64,000 bases of DNA from Pedobacter sp. Leaf41 (GCF_001422545.1 NZ_LMLE01000006.1:52982-116981), one strand, 5' to 3'; positions 27,180-38,477 are shown, counted from the first letter of the stretch. Made by a program: numbers and translations. Notes: generated by a model not told the origin, from the sequence alone.

Positions 27180-30100
27180 ATGTCTTACAAAAAGGATAAT
27201 AAATTAAAAAGCAATTTCACATCAATCACGATTAGCTTATCGTCTCCAGAAATTATTTTGGAACGTTCAAGCGGTGAGGTGTTGAAACCGGAAACCATTA
27301 ACTACCGTACTTACAAACCTGAGCGTGATGGTTTGTTCTGTGAGCGTATTTTTGGTCCGGTAAAAGATTACGAATGTCATTGCGGTAAATACAAACGTAT
27401 CCGTTATAAAGGTATTGTTTGTGATCGTTGTGGTGTTGAGGTAACAGAGAAGAAAGTACGTCGTGAGCGTATGGGACACATCGCTTTGGTGGTTCCTGTT
27501 GCGCACATCTGGTATTTCCGTTCGTTACCAAACAAAATCGGTTATTTATTAGGTTTACCTACTAAAAAATTAGATTTAATTATCTATTACGAGCGTTACG
27601 TAGTTATTCAATCAGGCTTAATGGCCGAAGAAGGTATCAACTATATGGACTTCTTAACGGAAGAAGAATATTTAGATATCTTAGATAAATTACCTAAAGA
27701 AAACCAATACTTAGACGATAAAGATCCTAATAAATTCATCGCCAAAATGGGTGCTGAAGCATTAGAAGATTTATTAAAACGTATTGATTTAGATACTTTA
27801 TCTTATGATTTACGTCACCAGGCTGCTAACGAAACCTCTCAACAACGTAAAAATGAGGCTTTAAAACGTCTTCAGGTTGTTGAAGCTTTCCGTGGTGCTA
27901 ATACACGTATTGAGAATCGCCCTGAGTGGATGATTGTTAAAATCGTTCCGGTTATTCCACCAGAATTACGTCCATTAGTACCATTAGAAGGTGGTCGTTT
28001 TGCGACTTCAGATTTAAATGATTTATACCGTCGTGTAATTATCCGTAACAACCGTTTAAAACGTTTGATCGAGATTAAAGCACCAGAGGTAATTTTACGT
28101 AACGAGAAACGTATGTTACAGGAAGCTGTAGATTCGTTATTCGATAACTCACGTAAAGTTAACGCGGTTAAAACTGAAGGTAACCGTGCTTTGAAATCAC
28201 TTTCAGATATCTTGAAAGGTAAACAAGGTCGTTTCCGTCAGAACTTATTAGGTAAACGTGTGGATTATTCAGCTCGTTCGGTAATTGTTGTTGGGCCTAG
28301 CCTCAAATTACACGAGTGCGGTATTCCTAAAGATATGGCTGCTGAGCTTTACAAACCATTCATTATTCGTAAGATGATTGAGCGTGGTGTGGTAAAAACA
28401 GTTAAATCTGCTAAGAAAATCGTTGATAGAAAAGATCCATTAGTTTGGGATATCTTAGAAAATGTATTGAAAGGTCACCCGGTATTATTAAACCGTGCAC
28501 CTACCTTACACAGATTAGGTATTCAGGCTTTCCAGCCAAAATTAATTGAAGGAAAAGCGATCCAATTACACCCGTTAGTTTGTACTGCATTCAACGCCGA
28601 TTTTGATGGTGACCAGATGGCTGTCCACTTACCACTAGGTAACGCAGCAATTTTGGAAGCCCAAGTATTAATGTTGGCTGCACACAATATCTTAAACCCT
28701 GCAAACGGTACACCAATTACAGTACCTTCTCAGGATATGGTTTTGGGTCTTTATTATATTACTAAAGGCCGTAGAACTGATGATACAAGAGTAGTAAAAG
28801 GACAGGATTCTAATTTCTATTCTCCAGAGGAAGTAATTATTGCTTACAATGAGAAAGAATTAGATCTCCATGCTTTCATCAAGGTGAGGGTAAATGTTAA
28901 GCAAAACGATGGTTCTATCGTTAATAAATTAACAGAGACTACTGTTGGTAGAGTATTATTTAACCAATTGGTACCTGAAGAGGTAGGTTATATCAATGAG
29001 TTGTTGACTAAAAAATCGTTAAGAGATATTATCGGTGAAGTAGTAAAAATGACTGGTATGGCCCGTGCTTCTCAATTCTTAGATGATATCAAAGAATTAG
29101 GTTTCAAAATGGCTTTCCAAGGCGGTTTATCGTTCAACTTACAGGACGTAAACATCCCGGTAGAAAAACATACTTTATTAGAGCAGGCTGCAGCTGAAGT
29201 TGAAGAGGTAAGAAACAACTATAACATGGGTTTCATTACCAACAACGAACGTTACAACCAGATTATCGATATCTGGACTCGTATCAACAACAGGTTAACT
29301 ACTTTCGTTATGACTCAGTTATCGTCGGATAACCAAGGTTTTAACTCAGTTTACATGATGCTTGATTCAGGTGCACGTGGTTCGAAAGAGCAGATTCGTC
29401 AGCTTTGCGGAATGCGTGGTTTGATGGCGAAACCTCAAAAATCAGGTTCAGGTGGTGATATCATTGAAAACCCGATCTTATCAAACTTTAAAGAAGGTTT
29501 ATCGGTATTAGAGTACTTCATCTCTACTCACGGTGCTCGTAAAGGTTTGGCGGATACGGCTTTAAAAACGGCGGATGCGGGTTACTTAACTCGTCGTTTA
29601 CATGACGTTGCTCAGGATATGATTGTTAACGATAACGACTGTGGTACTTTAAGAGGTATGTACACTACTGCCTTAAAAGATCAGGAAGATATCGTTGAAC
29701 CATTATTTGATAGAATTTTAGGTCGTACTTCATTACATGATGTATACAATCCTTTGGATAATACATTATTAGTAGGTGCGGGCGAAGATATTAATGAAGA
29801 AGTTGCTAAATTGATCGAAGAATCTCCTTTAGAAGGTATTGAAATTCGTTCAGTATTAACTTGCGAAGCTAAACGTGGTGTTTGTGCATTATGTTATGGT
29901 CGTAACTTAGCATCTGGTAAACGTGTTCAAAGAGGTGAAGCAGTTGGTGTAATTGCAGCACAGTCAATCGGTGAGCCGGGTACACAGTTAACACTTCGTA
30001 CTTTCCACGTGGGTGGTACTGCATCAAACATTGCTGCAGAATCAAACATTGTTGCTAAGTTTGATGGTGTTATCGAATTCGAAAATATCCGTACAGTTGA

Positions 30101-31466
30101 TACACAAACTGAAGATGGTACAGTACAAGTTGTATTGGGTCGTTCAGGTGAGTTTAAAATTGTTGAGCCAGGTACAGGCAGAGTGATCGTTACCAACAAC
30201 ATTCCTTATGGTGCTTTCTTGTTCGTAAAAGAAGGAGATAAGTTATCTAAAGGAGATAAAATTTGTTCGTGGGATCCGTACAACGCGGTTATTCTTTCAG
30301 AATTTGCCGGTAAAGCACAGTTTGATGCGATCATTGAGGGTGTTACCTTCCGTGAAGAATCAGATGAGCAAACTGGTCACCGTGAAAAAGTAATTATTGA
30401 TACACGTGATAAAACTAAAAACCCTTCTGTTCAAATCGTTGATAAGAAAGGTGAATTTATCAAAGGTTATAACATTCCAGTAGGTGCTCACGTTTCAGTT
30501 GATGAAGGCGAAGCGATTCAAACTGGTCAGATTATCGCTAAAATTCCTCGTGCAACTGGTAAAACCCGAGATATTACAGGTGGTTTGCCTCGTGTAACGG
30601 AGTTATTTGAGGCTCGTAATCCTTCAAACCCAGCTGTAGTAACTGAGATTGATGGTGTAGTAACTTTAGGTGGTGTTAAACGTGGTAACCGTGAGATTAC
30701 AATCGAATCTAAAGATGGTGAAGTTAAAAAATACCTTGTTCCATTGTCGAAACACATCCTTGTACAGGATAATGACTTTGTGAAAGCCGGTATGCCTTTA
30801 TCAGATGGTTCAATTTCTCCTGCAGATATCTTATCAATTAAAGGCCCGGCAGCGGTTCAAGAATACTTAGTAAATGGTATTCAAGAGGTTTACCGTTTGC
30901 AAGGTGTAAAAATTAACGATAAGCACTTCGAGGTAATTGTTCACCAGATGATGCAGAAAGTTCACATCGAAGATCCAGGTGATACTATTTTCTTAGAAAA
31001 TAACGCTGTAGATCGTTGGGATTTTGCAGAAGAGAACGATGCAATGTACGACAAAAAAGTTGTGGAAGATGCAGGCGACTCGACAGATTTAAAACCAGGT
31101 CAAATTGTATCATTGCGTAGATTAAGAGACGAAAATTCTCAATTGAAACGTAAAGATTTGAAACAGATCACGGTTAGAGATGCAAGACCAGCAACAGCTA
31201 GTTCTATCTTACAAGGTATTACTCGTGCATCATTAGGTACTAAATCGTTCATTTCTGCGGCTTCGTTCCAGGAAACTACGAAAGTATTAAATGAGGCAGC
31301 GATTGCAGGTAAACGCGATAACATGTTAGGCTTGAAAGAAAACGTGATCGTTGGTCACTTAATCCCTTCAGGTACTGGTGTACGTGGTTACGAAAGAATC
31401 ATTGTTGGTTCTCAAGAAGAATACGATAAGTTATTGGCTTCGAAACAAGAAGAAGTAGAAGCATAA
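27180..31466 (+). CDS. rpoC: RNA polymerase beta' subunit
   Basis: A 1428-residue beta' subunit. The reading frame is open from 27117, but the translated start is the ATG at 27180 ([13 protein letters not shown]); the upstream part is repeat. Visible motifs are the N-terminal zinc site ([16 protein letters not shown]), the catalytic [12 protein letters not shown] with three Asp residues holding Mg2+, the second zinc cluster [19 protein letters not shown], and the trigger-loop region ending [18 protein letters not shown] strong terminator follows, then DUF3467. Confidence 0.99.
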   Translation: MSYKKDNKLKSNFTSITISLSSPEIILERSSGEVLKPETINYRTYKPERDGLFCERIFGPVKDYECHCGKYKRIRYKGIVCDRCGVEVTEKKVRRERMGHIALVVPVAHIWYFRSLPNKIGYLLGLPTKKLDLIIYYERYVVIQSGLMAEEGINYMDFLTEEEYLDILDKLPKENQYLDDKDPNKFIAKMGAEALEDLLKRIDLDTLSYDLRHQAANETSQQRKNEALKRLQVVEAFRGANTRIENRPEWMIVKIVPVIPPELRPLVPLEGGRFATSDLNDLYRRVIIRNNRLKRLIEIKAPEVILRNEKRMLQEAVDSLFDNSRKVNAVKTEGNRALKSLSDILKGKQGRFRQNLLGKRVDYSARSVIVVGPSLKLHECGIPKDMAAELYKPFIIRKMIERGVVKTVKSAKKIVDRKDPLVWDILENVLKGHPVLLNRAPTLHRLGIQAFQPKLIEGKAIQLHPLVCTAFNADFDGDQMAVHLPLGNAAILEAQVLMLAAHNILNPANGTPITVPSQDMVLGLYYITKGRRTDDTRVVKGQDSNFYSPEEVIIAYNEKELDLHAFIKVRVNVKQNDGSIVNKLTETTVGRVLFNQLVPEEVGYINELLTKKSLRDIIGEVVKMTGMARASQFLDDIKELGFKMAFQGGLSFNLQDVNIPVEKHTLLEQAAAEVEEVRNNYNMGFITNNERYNQIIDIWTRINNRLTTFVMTQLSSDNQGFNSVYMMLDSGARGSKEQIRQLCGMRGLMAKPQKSGSGGDIIENPILSNFKEGLSVLEYFISTHGARKGLADTALKTADAGYLTRRLHDVAQDMIVNDNDCGTLRGMYTTALKDQEDIVEPLFDRILGRTSLHDVYNPLDNTLLVGAGEDINEEVAKLIEESPLEGIEIRSVLTCEAKRGVCALCYGRNLASGKRVQRGEAVGVIAAQSIGEPGTQLTLRTFHVGGTASNIAAESNIVAKFDGVIEFENIRTVDTQTEDGTVQVVLGRSGEFKIVEPGTGRVIVTNNIPYGAFLFVKEGDKLSKGDKICSWDPYNAVILSEFAGKAQFDAIIEGVTFREESDEQTGHREKVIIDTRDKTKNPSVQIVDKKGEFIKGYNIPVGAHVSVDEGEAIQTGQIIAKIPRATGKTRDITGGLPRVTELFEARNPSNPAVVTEIDGVVTLGGVKRGNREITIESKDGEVKKYLVPLSKHILVQDNDFVKAGMPLSDGSISPADILSIKGPAAVQEYLVNGIQEVYRLQGVKINDKHFEVIVHQMMQKVHIEDPGDTIFLENNAVDRWDFAEENDAMYDKKVVEDAGDSTDLKPGQIVSLRRLRDENSQLKRKDLKQITVRDARPATASSILQGITRASLGTKSFISAASFQETTKVLNEAAIAGKRDNMLGLKENVIVGHLIPSGTGVRGYERIIVGSQEEYDKLLASKQEEVEA

Positions 31467-31482
31467 TATACTTCATATTTTT

Positions 31483-31519
31483 AAAAGGGCTGTTTCATTT
31501 ATTTGAAGCAGCCCTTTTT
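31483..31519 (+). terminator. Terminator of the rpoBC operon
   Basis: Stem AAAAGGGCTG / CAGCCCTTTT extended by an inner TTCA/TGAA pairing, with a T-run. Confidence 0.88.
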
Positions 31520-31600
31520 GTTTTAAATATTTTTTTAGTCTTAATGATAAAATATTACCTTTAAATGCTCTATTAAGAACAGTGCAAAATTTACCACATC

Positions 31601-31912
31601 ATGGAAGAACAACAAAACGAAAATCAATTAAACATAGAGCTATCTGAAGAAATCGCTGAAGGTATTTTTTCAAATCTTGCCATTATTACCCATTCCAATA
31701 CCGAATTCGTGTTAGATTTTATTCGTGTAATGCCGGGAATTCCGAAGGCAAAAGTTAAATCAAGAATTATTTTAACGCCAGAACACGCCAAACGATTACT
31801 TGTTGCTTTGGATGACAATATCCAGAAGTTTGAAGCGGTAAACGGTAGAATCAAAACGCAAGAGGAACCACCGTTTCCAATGGGTTTTGGAGGGCCAACC
31901 GCTCAAGCATAG
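31601..31912 (+). CDS. DUF3467 protein
   Basis: A 103-residue DUF3467 protein. This small family, unknown in function, is found across Bacteroidota and related phyla and often lies next to rpoC, as here. The core is IELSEEIAEGIFSNLAIITH followed by FVLDFIRVMPGIPKAKVKSR and ILTPEHAKRLLVALDDNI, with a flexible Gly/Pro tail. No membrane segment. Its constant position next to RNA polymerase genes suggests a transcription-related role (inference). Confidence 0.9.
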   Translation: MEEQQNENQLNIELSEEIAEGIFSNLAIITHSNTEFVLDFIRVMPGIPKAKVKSRIILTPEHAKRLLVALDDNIQKFEAVNGRIKTQEEPPFPMGFGGPTAQA

Positions 31913-32001
31913 CCTGCAAAGTTTTCAGGGTCATCTTAAAAACAAATTTTTGCTTGCTATGTTAGCATAGTAGGCATTCTGCTATAACCATATATTAAAC
32001 T

Positions 32002-33225
32002 ATGAGAAAACTTTTATTAGCCTTATTATTTTCTGCTCCGCTATGGGTGCTGGGACAAGGTTTCCAAGTCAATTTACAAGGACAAAAACAAATAGGAATG
32101 GCTGGCGCCGGCTCGGCACTGGCTTTGGACGAAGCTTCAGTTTTTTTCAATCCTGGTGCAGTTACTTTTTTAGAAAAAAATTCTATTTCTGCGGGTGTTA
32201 ATCCGTTACTTTTTAAATCTGCTTTTAAGCAAAACGGATCAAACATCACTGAAAACGTTAAAAATAAAATTGCACCGCCTTTTGAAGCTTATGCCGTTTG
32301 GGGTCCGAAATCAAATAAATGGAAGTTAGGTTTTGGTGTTTATACTCCATTTGGAGGTTTGGTAGATTGGGGTAACGATTGGTCTGGCAGATATGCATTG
32401 ACATCATTAAACCTGAAGGCAATCTATTTTCAACCTACCTTAAGTGTTAAAATTACCGATCGGATTGGTATTGGAGCAGGCTTCGTTTATAATCACGGAG
32501 ATGTTAATTTACAAAGGGCATTGCCTGTGAACTATCCTGACGGACGCTCCGGTCATGCCACTTTAGAAGGAACTGGAAGTGGTTATGGATGGAATGCAGG
32601 TTTATACATTAACACATTAAGCAATATTACCTTTGCGGTGGTTCATAAATCAAAAGTAATTACCAAATTGGATGGTGGATCGGCAACTTTTGATGTTCCC
32701 GAGTCATTAAGGTCATCTTTCCCAGCCGGAAATACTTTTAATGCAGAGTTGCCATTGCCATCTACAACGACTCTAGGTATTGGTATTCCACTTTCAAAAA
32801 GTACTACTCTTGCGTTTGATGCGAGTTGGGTACAGTGGAGAGTTTACGAGGAATTGGCTTTTGATTATGCTGTGAACACTCCTGCCTTGGCTGATACGAA
32901 ATCTGCCCGCAATTATCGCGATGGATCTTCGTTTAAATTAGGTGTAGATCACAAGGCATCTGAAAAAGTATCATTACGAGCTGGGGTGGGTTATGCATTT
33001 TCTCCTGTCCAGGATGGATATGTTACGCCAGAAGCTCCAGACGCAAATCGTTATATTCTAAGTGCTGGTGTAGGCTATGCACCGACAAGCCGTTTTGAAG
33101 TAAATGCTTCGTTTTTCTTTGAAGATGTTCAATCGCGTAAGCAAAAAAATATAGAAACTGGTTTAGATGGCACTTTCAAAACGTTAGTTTATGCACCTGG
33201 TCTTTCATTAACTTATAAGTGGTAG
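32002..33225 (+). CDS. FadL/TodX-family outer-membrane transporter
   Basis: A 407-residue outer-membrane protein of the OmpP1/FadL/TodX family, which moves hydrophobic molecules such as long-chain fatty acids. A signal peptide (to WVLGQ, about residue 19) is followed by the family N-terminal hatch (GMAGAGSALALDEASVFFNP) and a beta barrel ending in an aromatic residue (SLTYKW). The gene 11 bp downstream encodes a GDSL-type lipoprotein hydrolase, suggesting a lipid release-and-uptake pair. Confidence 0.88.
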   Translation: MRKLLLALLFSAPLWVLGQGFQVNLQGQKQIGMAGAGSALALDEASVFFNPGAVTFLEKNSISAGVNPLLFKSAFKQNGSNITENVKNKIAPPFEAYAVWGPKSNKWKLGFGVYTPFGGLVDWGNDWSGRYALTSLNLKAIYFQPTLSVKITDRIGIGAGFVYNHGDVNLQRALPVNYPDGRSGHATLEGTGSGYGWNAGLYINTLSNITFAVVHKSKVITKLDGGSATFDVPESLRSSFPAGNTFNAELPLPSTTTLGIGIPLSKSTTLAFDASWVQWRVYEELAFDYAVNTPALADTKSARNYRDGSSFKLGVDHKASEKVSLRAGVGYAFSPVQDGYVTPEAPDANRYILSAGVGYAPTSRFEVNASFFFEDVQSRKQKNIETGLDGTFKTLVYAPGLSLTYKW

Positions 33226-33236
33226 GAGAAATTTAA

Positions 33237-34511
33237 ATGAAAAAATATATATTAAATAGTCTTTTTGCTGCCGTTGTTTTATTCGCAGCTTCATGTAAGC
33301 CAGAAATTGAAACACCTGCAGGCACCACCGCCGGGCAAGCAAATTTCAGTAAATATATTGCTGTTGGGAATTCACTCACTGCTGGTTTTGCAGACGGTGG
33401 CCTTTACCTAGAGGGGCAAAAAGTAGCCTATCCGAATTTATTGGCTGCACAAATGGCTACAGTGGGTGGCGGAGCTTTCACCTCGCCATTTTTCGCTGAT
33501 GCTCAAGCAAATGGTTCTGGATATTTAACCTTATCGGCTTTGGTAAATGGAAGTCCAACTCTGGCCAACGTTACCACGAATCTTGCTTATCGAGATGCAA
33601 CCCATTTGGCAAAGTATACCGGAGAAGTTCAGAACCTGGGCATTCCGGGAATGCGTGTTGATTTGGCTTTTGCGGCCCCTTACAGTGCTGCAAATATGTA
33701 TATGGAGCGTTTACTCAGTGATACACAAGTAGGAACAACAACTTATTTTCAGTTTATACAAGGCAGAAATCACAGCTTTTTTTCTTTATGGTTAGGAAAT
33801 AACGACGCCTTGGGCTGGGCAACAAATGGAGGCGTAACCACTGACGCAACAAATGTGTTGACGGATAAGGCTACATTTTCAATGTTGTATTCTAATTTGA
33901 TAAATGCATTAACTGCTGGCGGTCAAAAAGGGGTGGTAGGAACTATTCCTGATGTTACGGCTGTGCCTTATTTTAATACCGTAACAGTGGGTGCGTTATT
34001 AGCGGCTGCTAAAGCAATAAATCCGGCTGCTGTTGCAGTATTTATCCAAACTGGAACTGGTGTTAGAGCCGCTACCGGCGAAGATTTGATTCGTTTACCT
34101 TTCCAAACTGCTGGTTTGTTTGGCACAGGAACAATTCCATATGGACTGGATCCAAGAAATCCAATTGCCAATAATTGGGTGCTGGATAAAGATGAGATTA
34201 TACGCGTTAAAGATTATGTAAACAGCTACAACAGTACAATTAAATCGCTTGCTAATAGTAAAGGTTTAGCAGTAGCAGATACTTACACTTATTTAAATAT
34301 GGTTAAAGCTGGTATCGCTATTCAGGGAATTAATATTAATTCGGCTTTTATCACTGGTGGCGCATTTTCATTGGATGGCATTCACCTTACACCAAGAGGA
34401 AACGCGGTAATTGCAAATGTGTTTATTGATGCCATTAATAGCAAATACAATTCTACAATTCCTTCCATTGATATTACTAAATATAGAGGTGTGAAGTTCC
34501 CAGATAAATAA
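33237..34511 (+). CDS. SGNH/GDSL-family lipoprotein hydrolase
   Basis: A 424-residue lipoprotein; the hydrophobic N-terminus ends in FAASCKPE, with Cys20 the likely lipidated residue. The SGNH hydrolase landmarks are GNSLTAGF (nucleophile Ser, block I), WLGNNDALG (block III Asn) and DGIHLTPRGN (catalytic Asp and His). Such enzymes are esterases or lipases acting on lipids or acyl groups at the cell surface. Operonic with the FadL-type transporter. Substrate inferred only from context. Confidence 0.88.
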   Translation: MKKYILNSLFAAVVLFAASCKPEIETPAGTTAGQANFSKYIAVGNSLTAGFADGGLYLEGQKVAYPNLLAAQMATVGGGAFTSPFFADAQANGSGYLTLSALVNGSPTLANVTTNLAYRDATHLAKYTGEVQNLGIPGMRVDLAFAAPYSAANMYMERLLSDTQVGTTTYFQFIQGRNHSFFSLWLGNNDALGWATNGGVTTDATNVLTDKATFSMLYSNLINALTAGGQKGVVGTIPDVTAVPYFNTVTVGALLAAAKAINPAAVAVFIQTGTGVRAATGEDLIRLPFQTAGLFGTGTIPYGLDPRNPIANNWVLDKDEIIRVKDYVNSYNSTIKSLANSKGLAVADTYTYLNMVKAGIAIQGININSAFITGGAFSLDGIHLTPRGNAVIANVFIDAINSKYNSTIPSIDITKYRGVKFPDK

Positions 34512-34522
34512 TCAACTTCAAC

Positions 34523-34555
34523 AAAAAAGGATTCACAATTTGTGAATCCTTTTTT
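34523..34555. terminator. Bidirectional terminator between SGNH gene and miaA
   Basis: Near-perfect stem AAGGATTCACAA / TTGTGAATCCTT with A- and T-runs on opposite sides, serving both convergent genes. Confidence 0.88.
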
Positions 34556-34557
34556 AG

Positions 34558-35463
34558 TTATAATCTATCTTCAATATAGCTAATCACATTTTCCGTATCA
34601 TTAGGCTCGAACCATTTTATCTCTTCGTCTCTACGAAACCAAGTCAACTGTCTTTTTGCAAATCTTCGCGTATTTTGTTTAATGGCATTAATGGCATCTT
34701 CTAACGCGATTTTGCCATCCAGATAGTCGAAAATTTCACTGTAACCAACGGTGTTAAGAGCGTTATATTTTCTGAAGCTCCTTAAAGATTTCACTTCCTC
34801 TACCAGGCCATTAGCAATCATTTGATCAACACGCTGATTAATTCGATCGTATAAAAAGGCTCTGTCGGTATTCAAGCCAAATTTAATCATATTAAACGGA
34901 CGTACTTTCTTTGTAGCAGAAAGCATCGACGAAAGTTTTTTTCCAGTGGATAAAAATACTTCCAGACCTCTGATCATTCTCTGCGGATTGTTTTGATCCA
35001 CCTTCGCAAAATATTCGGGATCAAGGATAGAAAGTTGCTCTTGAATGCTACTCAAACCTTCTATTTCAAATCGTTTATTTAATTTTTCTCTTATAGATAA
35101 ATCAATTTCTGGCATTTCATCCAAACCATTAATTAGCGCATTCACATACAAGCCAGATCCACCGACCATGATCGCTGTATGATGCTGATCGAAAATTTCC
35201 GTTAACTTTTGCAGGCCTTCTATTTCAAAATCGCCGGTGCTGAACAGTTGAGTAATCGAATGTGAATTGATGAAATGATGTTTTGCGGCAGCAAGTTCAT
35301 CACGAGAAGGTTTTGCGGTACCAATCTCCATCTCCCGAAAAAACTGACGAGAATCTGCCGAGATAATTTCGGTATTAAAGTGTTGAGCAACTTGAATAGC
35401 CAAAGCTGTTTTTCCAATAGCGGTTGGACCAACGATAGATATTAGCGTCTTTTTATTCGGCAT
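34558..35463 (-). CDS. miaA: tRNA dimethylallyltransferase
   Basis: A 301-residue MiaA that adds a dimethylallyl group to A37 of tRNAs reading codons starting with U. P-loop GPTAIGKT (residues 12-19), the ISADSRQFF catalytic segment, GTAKPSRDEL, and GGSGLYVNALI are all visible, with the C-terminal Arg-rich tRNA-binding helix KQNTRRFAKRQLTWFRRDE. Convergent with the SGNH gene; a terminator separates it from the pRiA4b-type gene upstream on the same strand. Confidence 0.97.
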   Translation of the reverse strand: MPNKKTLISIVGPTAIGKTALAIQVAQHFNTEIISADSRQFFREMEIGTAKPSRDELAAAKHHFINSHSITQLFSTGDFEIEGLQKLTEIFDQHHTAIMVGGSGLYVNALINGLDEMPEIDLSIREKLNKRFEIEGLSSIQEQLSILDPEYFAKVDQNNPQRMIRGLEVFLSTGKKLSSMLSATKKVRPFNMIKFGLNTDRAFLYDRINQRVDQMIANGLVEEVKSLRSFRKYNALNTVGYSEIFDYLDGKIALEDAINAIKQNTRRFAKRQLTWFRRDEEIKWFEPNDTENVISYIEDRL

Positions 35464-35481
35464 AAACTGGATTTAAAAACA

Positions 35482-35513
35482 AAAGCTGTCAAATTTAAAT
35501 ATTTGACAGCTTT
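35482..35513 (-). terminator. Terminator of the pRiA4b ORF-3-like gene
   Basis: A 13-bp stem AAAGCTGTCAAAT / ATTTGACAGCTTT with a short loop and T-rich minus-strand flank. Confidence 0.8.
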
Positions 35514-35538
35514 AAGTTTACTTTAATTATGGGATAGA

Positions 35539-36183
35539 TTAATAATCCTCTTTTTGATCATCATCGAAGTTATCTCCGTCAGAGAATTCGTCACCAAACT
35601 CATCATCTTCACTTTCTTCATCATCATCTGATTCTTTCTCATTGATTCCCATTTCACCCATTGCTTCCAATTCGTCTGTATCTTCTGGAACAAAGTTCAT
35701 TTCATTTAAAAAATCAAATTCACTTGCTGCTGCAACAGCACCTCGAGGGTCAACCGATTGCGGACCATTTTGCTCCATGATTTTAGGAGCCTCACCAGTA
35801 CTCTTTGCTAGAAACGGATATTCGATATTCGGATCAGGATTTAAAACGATTTTCACTAATTCCACATGAAAATCGTAAGGTCGATCGAAATTATAGATGT
35901 AATAAAATTTTTGATGAGGATCTTCAATAAAACCACTTAACTTAGAATTTTCCATTAAAACCACCCGGTCTTTTTTCCGCTCATTGGGTAAGTAGGCAAT
36001 TTCATCACCTTTTAGCCAATTATCAGTACTTACATAAAATGATGATGGTTTTTCGGCATTGTAACCAGTAGATTTATGAATAGCCTTGTGCAGGTCTTCA
36101 AAAGTTTGGTTTGATTTAATGTCGATCTCTCTCACAACATCATCAAAATCTTCGAAAGTAATTCTAAATTTATAAATAGCCAT
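35539..36183 (-). CDS. Plasmid pRiA4b ORF-3-like protein with acidic tail
   Basis: A 214-residue protein. The first ~130 residues match the pRiA4b ORF-3-like family (IYKFRITFEDFDDVVREIDI.., SSFYVSTDNWLKGDEIAYL, ..FYYIYNFDRPYDFHVELVKI), a fold of unknown activity first described on a plasmid but now common on chromosomes. The C-terminal 45 residues are almost entirely Asp/Glu and probably disordered, which could mimic nucleic acid or bind a basic partner (inference). No neighbouring gene hints at its role. Confidence 0.75.
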   Translation of the reverse strand: MAIYKFRITFEDFDDVVREIDIKSNQTFEDLHKAIHKSTGYNAEKPSSFYVSTDNWLKGDEIAYLPNERKKDRVVLMENSKLSGFIEDPHQKFYYIYNFDRPYDFHVELVKIVLNPDPNIEYPFLAKSTGEAPKIMEQNGPQSVDPRGAVAAASEFDFLNEMNFVPEDTDELEAMGEMGINEKESDDDEESEDDEFGDEFSDGDNFDDDQKEDY

Positions 36184-36281
36184 TATTGTATTTTGGAACC
36201 GTAAAAATAAAGTTAATTTATATTACCACAAACAACAAAAAATATAAAAAGGTTGCGTTTAATTGATGTATGGGCATTAAA

Positions 36282-37688
36282 TTACTTATTAACAGGATTT
36301 AAACCCATTTGTTTTGCCTGATTTAGCATAAAGTGATATGCTTCATCGTAATCATTTTTAATTTCTCCCTCGAGGATAGCTTCGCGTATCGCATTTTTGA
36401 TTAGCCCCACTTCTTTACCTGCTGGTAAACCAAAAGTTTCCATAATATTAAGTCCGGTTATTGGTGGTTGCCAGTTACGAAGTTGATCACGTTCCTCAAC
36501 ATCTTTCAGCTTTATCTTAACCAGTTCAAAATTTCGTCGGTATTTAGTTTTTTTATATTCGTTTTTGGTGGTAACATCAGCGTTGCACAGCATCATTAAA
36601 CTTTCAATTTCTTCACCAGCATCGAATAAAAGTCTTCTCACTGCAGAATCGGTAACAGTTTCTTGTGCTAAAACAATTGGGCGTAAATGCAATTGAACCA
36701 GCTTCTGCACGAATTTCATTTTTTCGTTCAATGGAAGCTTAAGCTGAGCAAAGATTTTCGGAACCATTTTCGCTCCTCTATCTTCATGGCCATGAAACGT
36801 CCAGCCGTGGCCTTCTTCAAAACGTTTGGTAGCGGGCTTGGCAATGTCATGCAGAATTGCAGCCCAGCGCAGCCACAAATCATCAGTTTCTGCGCAAATG
36901 TTATCTAATACCTCAAGCGTATGGTAAAAGTTATCTTTATGTCCTTTTCCTTTAATAATTTCAACACCATAAAGCTGAGCCATTTGAGGAAAAATAATTT
37001 CCAGCAAGCCTGTATTAAACAGGTGTTTGAAACCAATAGAAGGAACTGGCGATAAAATGATTTTGTTCATTTCATCGGTAATTCGCTCCTTGGAAACAAT
37101 ACTAATTCTTTTTTTCTGCGTCTTAATTGCGTTTAAGGCAGCCAGATCTATATCGAAATTCAATTGTGCGGCAAAGCGGATTGCCCTCATCATACGTAAG
37201 GGATCATCGGAAAAAGTTACCTCGGGATCCAATGGCGTACGGATGAGTTTGTTTTCTAAATCTTTAAGTCCATTGAAAGGATCTAACAGTTCGCCAAAGT
37301 GATTGGCGTTTAAATTAATAGCCAAGGCGTTGATTGTAAAATCTCTGCGGAGTTGGTCATCCTCTAAACTACCATCTTCTACAATGGGTTTTCTGGAATC
37401 TGATCGGTAAGATTCTTTTCTCGCCCCAACAAATTCGACTTCTAAATCCTGATATTTTATATTTGCAGTTCCGAAGTTTTTAAAAATAGCCACTTTGCTA
37501 TTTAACTTTTTGCCAACGGCTTCGGCATATTCAATGCCACTGCCCACCACAACCACATCAATATCTTTTGAAGGTCGGTTTAAAAATAAATCCCTCACAA
37601 AACCCCCAATAACATAGGCTTCAGTGTTATTTTTATCGGCAATAGCAGATAGTGTTTTAAAAATTGGATTTTGAAGATGTTGCTGCAT
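36282..37688 (-). CDS. cca: CCA-adding tRNA nucleotidyltransferase with HD domain
   Basis: A 468-residue class II nucleotidyltransferase that builds or repairs the tRNA 3' CCA. GGFVRD (28-33) and KDIDVVV (Asp42, Asp44) form the active site; [12 protein letters not shown] is the next motif and [15 protein letters not shown] follows. A C-terminal HD phosphohydrolase domain contains [12 protein letters not shown] and FHGHEDRG. Four of the five tRNAs in this window lack or could lack an encoded CCA, consistent with need for this enzyme. A TACTTTTG box on the minus strand (37784-37791) may be its promoter. Confidence 0.93.
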   Translation of the reverse strand: MQQHLQNPIFKTLSAIADKNNTEAYVIGGFVRDLFLNRPSKDIDVVVVGSGIEYAEAVGKKLNSKVAIFKNFGTANIKYQDLEVEFVGARKESYRSDSRKPIVEDGSLEDDQLRRDFTINALAINLNANHFGELLDPFNGLKDLENKLIRTPLDPEVTFSDDPLRMMRAIRFAAQLNFDIDLAALNAIKTQKKRISIVSKERITDEMNKIILSPVPSIGFKHLFNTGLLEIIFPQMAQLYGVEIIKGKGHKDNFYHTLEVLDNICAETDDLWLRWAAILHDIAKPATKRFEEGHGWTFHGHEDRGAKMVPKIFAQLKLPLNEKMKFVQKLVQLHLRPIVLAQETVTDSAVRRLLFDAGEEIESLMMLCNADVTTKNEYKKTKYRRNFELVKIKLKDVEERDQLRNWQPPITGLNIMETFGLPAGKEVGLIKNAIREAILEGEIKNDYDEAYHFMLNQAKQMGLNPVNK

Positions 37689-37798
37689 AGTTTTGAAATC
37701 GTCATGCTATCTTGATCATTTGGGATTAGCATATACACATACATCCCTAAAAATTTAGGGGCAAAGGCGATTTAAATAGGTTACAAAAGTACTAAAAT

Positions 37799-38365
37799 TT
37801 ACTTGCGGATGAATTCAAATTGACCGCTTGGCCTAAGTTTCATGATAGTAGATGCTTTTTTGATGCTGCGGTCTTCTTGCTGAAAGTCTACCACATAATC
37901 GACAGCTTCGATAATTTCAGGGTCGATATCATCGAAAAACTGTGGTGATGGTTTGCCACTTATATTTGCTGATGTTGATACTATAGGCTTTTTAAACCGC
38001 TGAATGAGTGGCGTACAAAAATCATGTTTAACTATACGAATGCCTACGCTTCTATCTGTATTGATCACATTTGAAGCTAAATTTTTTGCATCAGAAAAAA
38101 TGATTGTCAAGGGGTTTTCTGCGTATTCAATTAAATCATAGGCCACCTCAGGAATTTCTTTAACATAGCTTTGAAGCTTGCTGTCCACATCCAAAAGCAC
38201 AATCAGGCTTTTTTCTGCTGGCCGATTCTTGATTTTAAGCAGTTTTTCTACCGCATCGGCATTAGTGGCATCGCAACCTAAACCCCAAATGGTATCAGTA
38301 GGATAGAGGATTACTCCCCCATTTTTAATCACTTCTAAAGCGCTATTAATTACATCTTTTAACAT
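37799..38365 (-). CDS. tsaC: Threonylcarbamoyl-AMP synthase (TsaC/YrdC/YciO family)
   Basis: A 188-residue YrdC-fold protein. TsaC/Sua5 enzymes make threonylcarbamoyl-AMP for the t6A37 modification of ANN-reading tRNAs. Family segments are GGVILYPTDTIWGLGC near the N-terminus, KIKNRPAEKSLIVLL, and PIVSTSANISGKPSP. Length is that of short TsaC without the Sua5 domain; YciO paralogues look similar, so the gene symbol is tentative. A TAACTTTG box (minus strand, 38370-38377) lies only 5 bp from the ATG, suggesting a very short leader or leaderless mRNA. Confidence 0.82.
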   Translation of the reverse strand: MLKDVINSALEVIKNGGVILYPTDTIWGLGCDATNADAVEKLLKIKNRPAEKSLIVLLDVDSKLQSYVKEIPEVAYDLIEYAENPLTIIFSDAKNLASNVINTDRSVGIRIVKHDFCTPLIQRFKKPIVSTSANISGKPSPQFFDDIDPEIIEAVDYVVDFQQEDRSIKKASTIMKLRPSGQFEFIRK

Positions 38366-38477
38366 ACTGCAAAGTTAGCTTTTTCTATCAAATGTTAAAT
38401 TTTCATAATATCCTAAAGCTAAGCGCTATAAGCTAAAACTAAATCAATATTTATTCGTTTTTTAATTGACAATAAAA

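Noticed and set aside
32002..34511. Toxin/antitoxin or secretion cluster
   Set aside because: The motifs clearly fit FadL-type porin and SGNH hydrolase.
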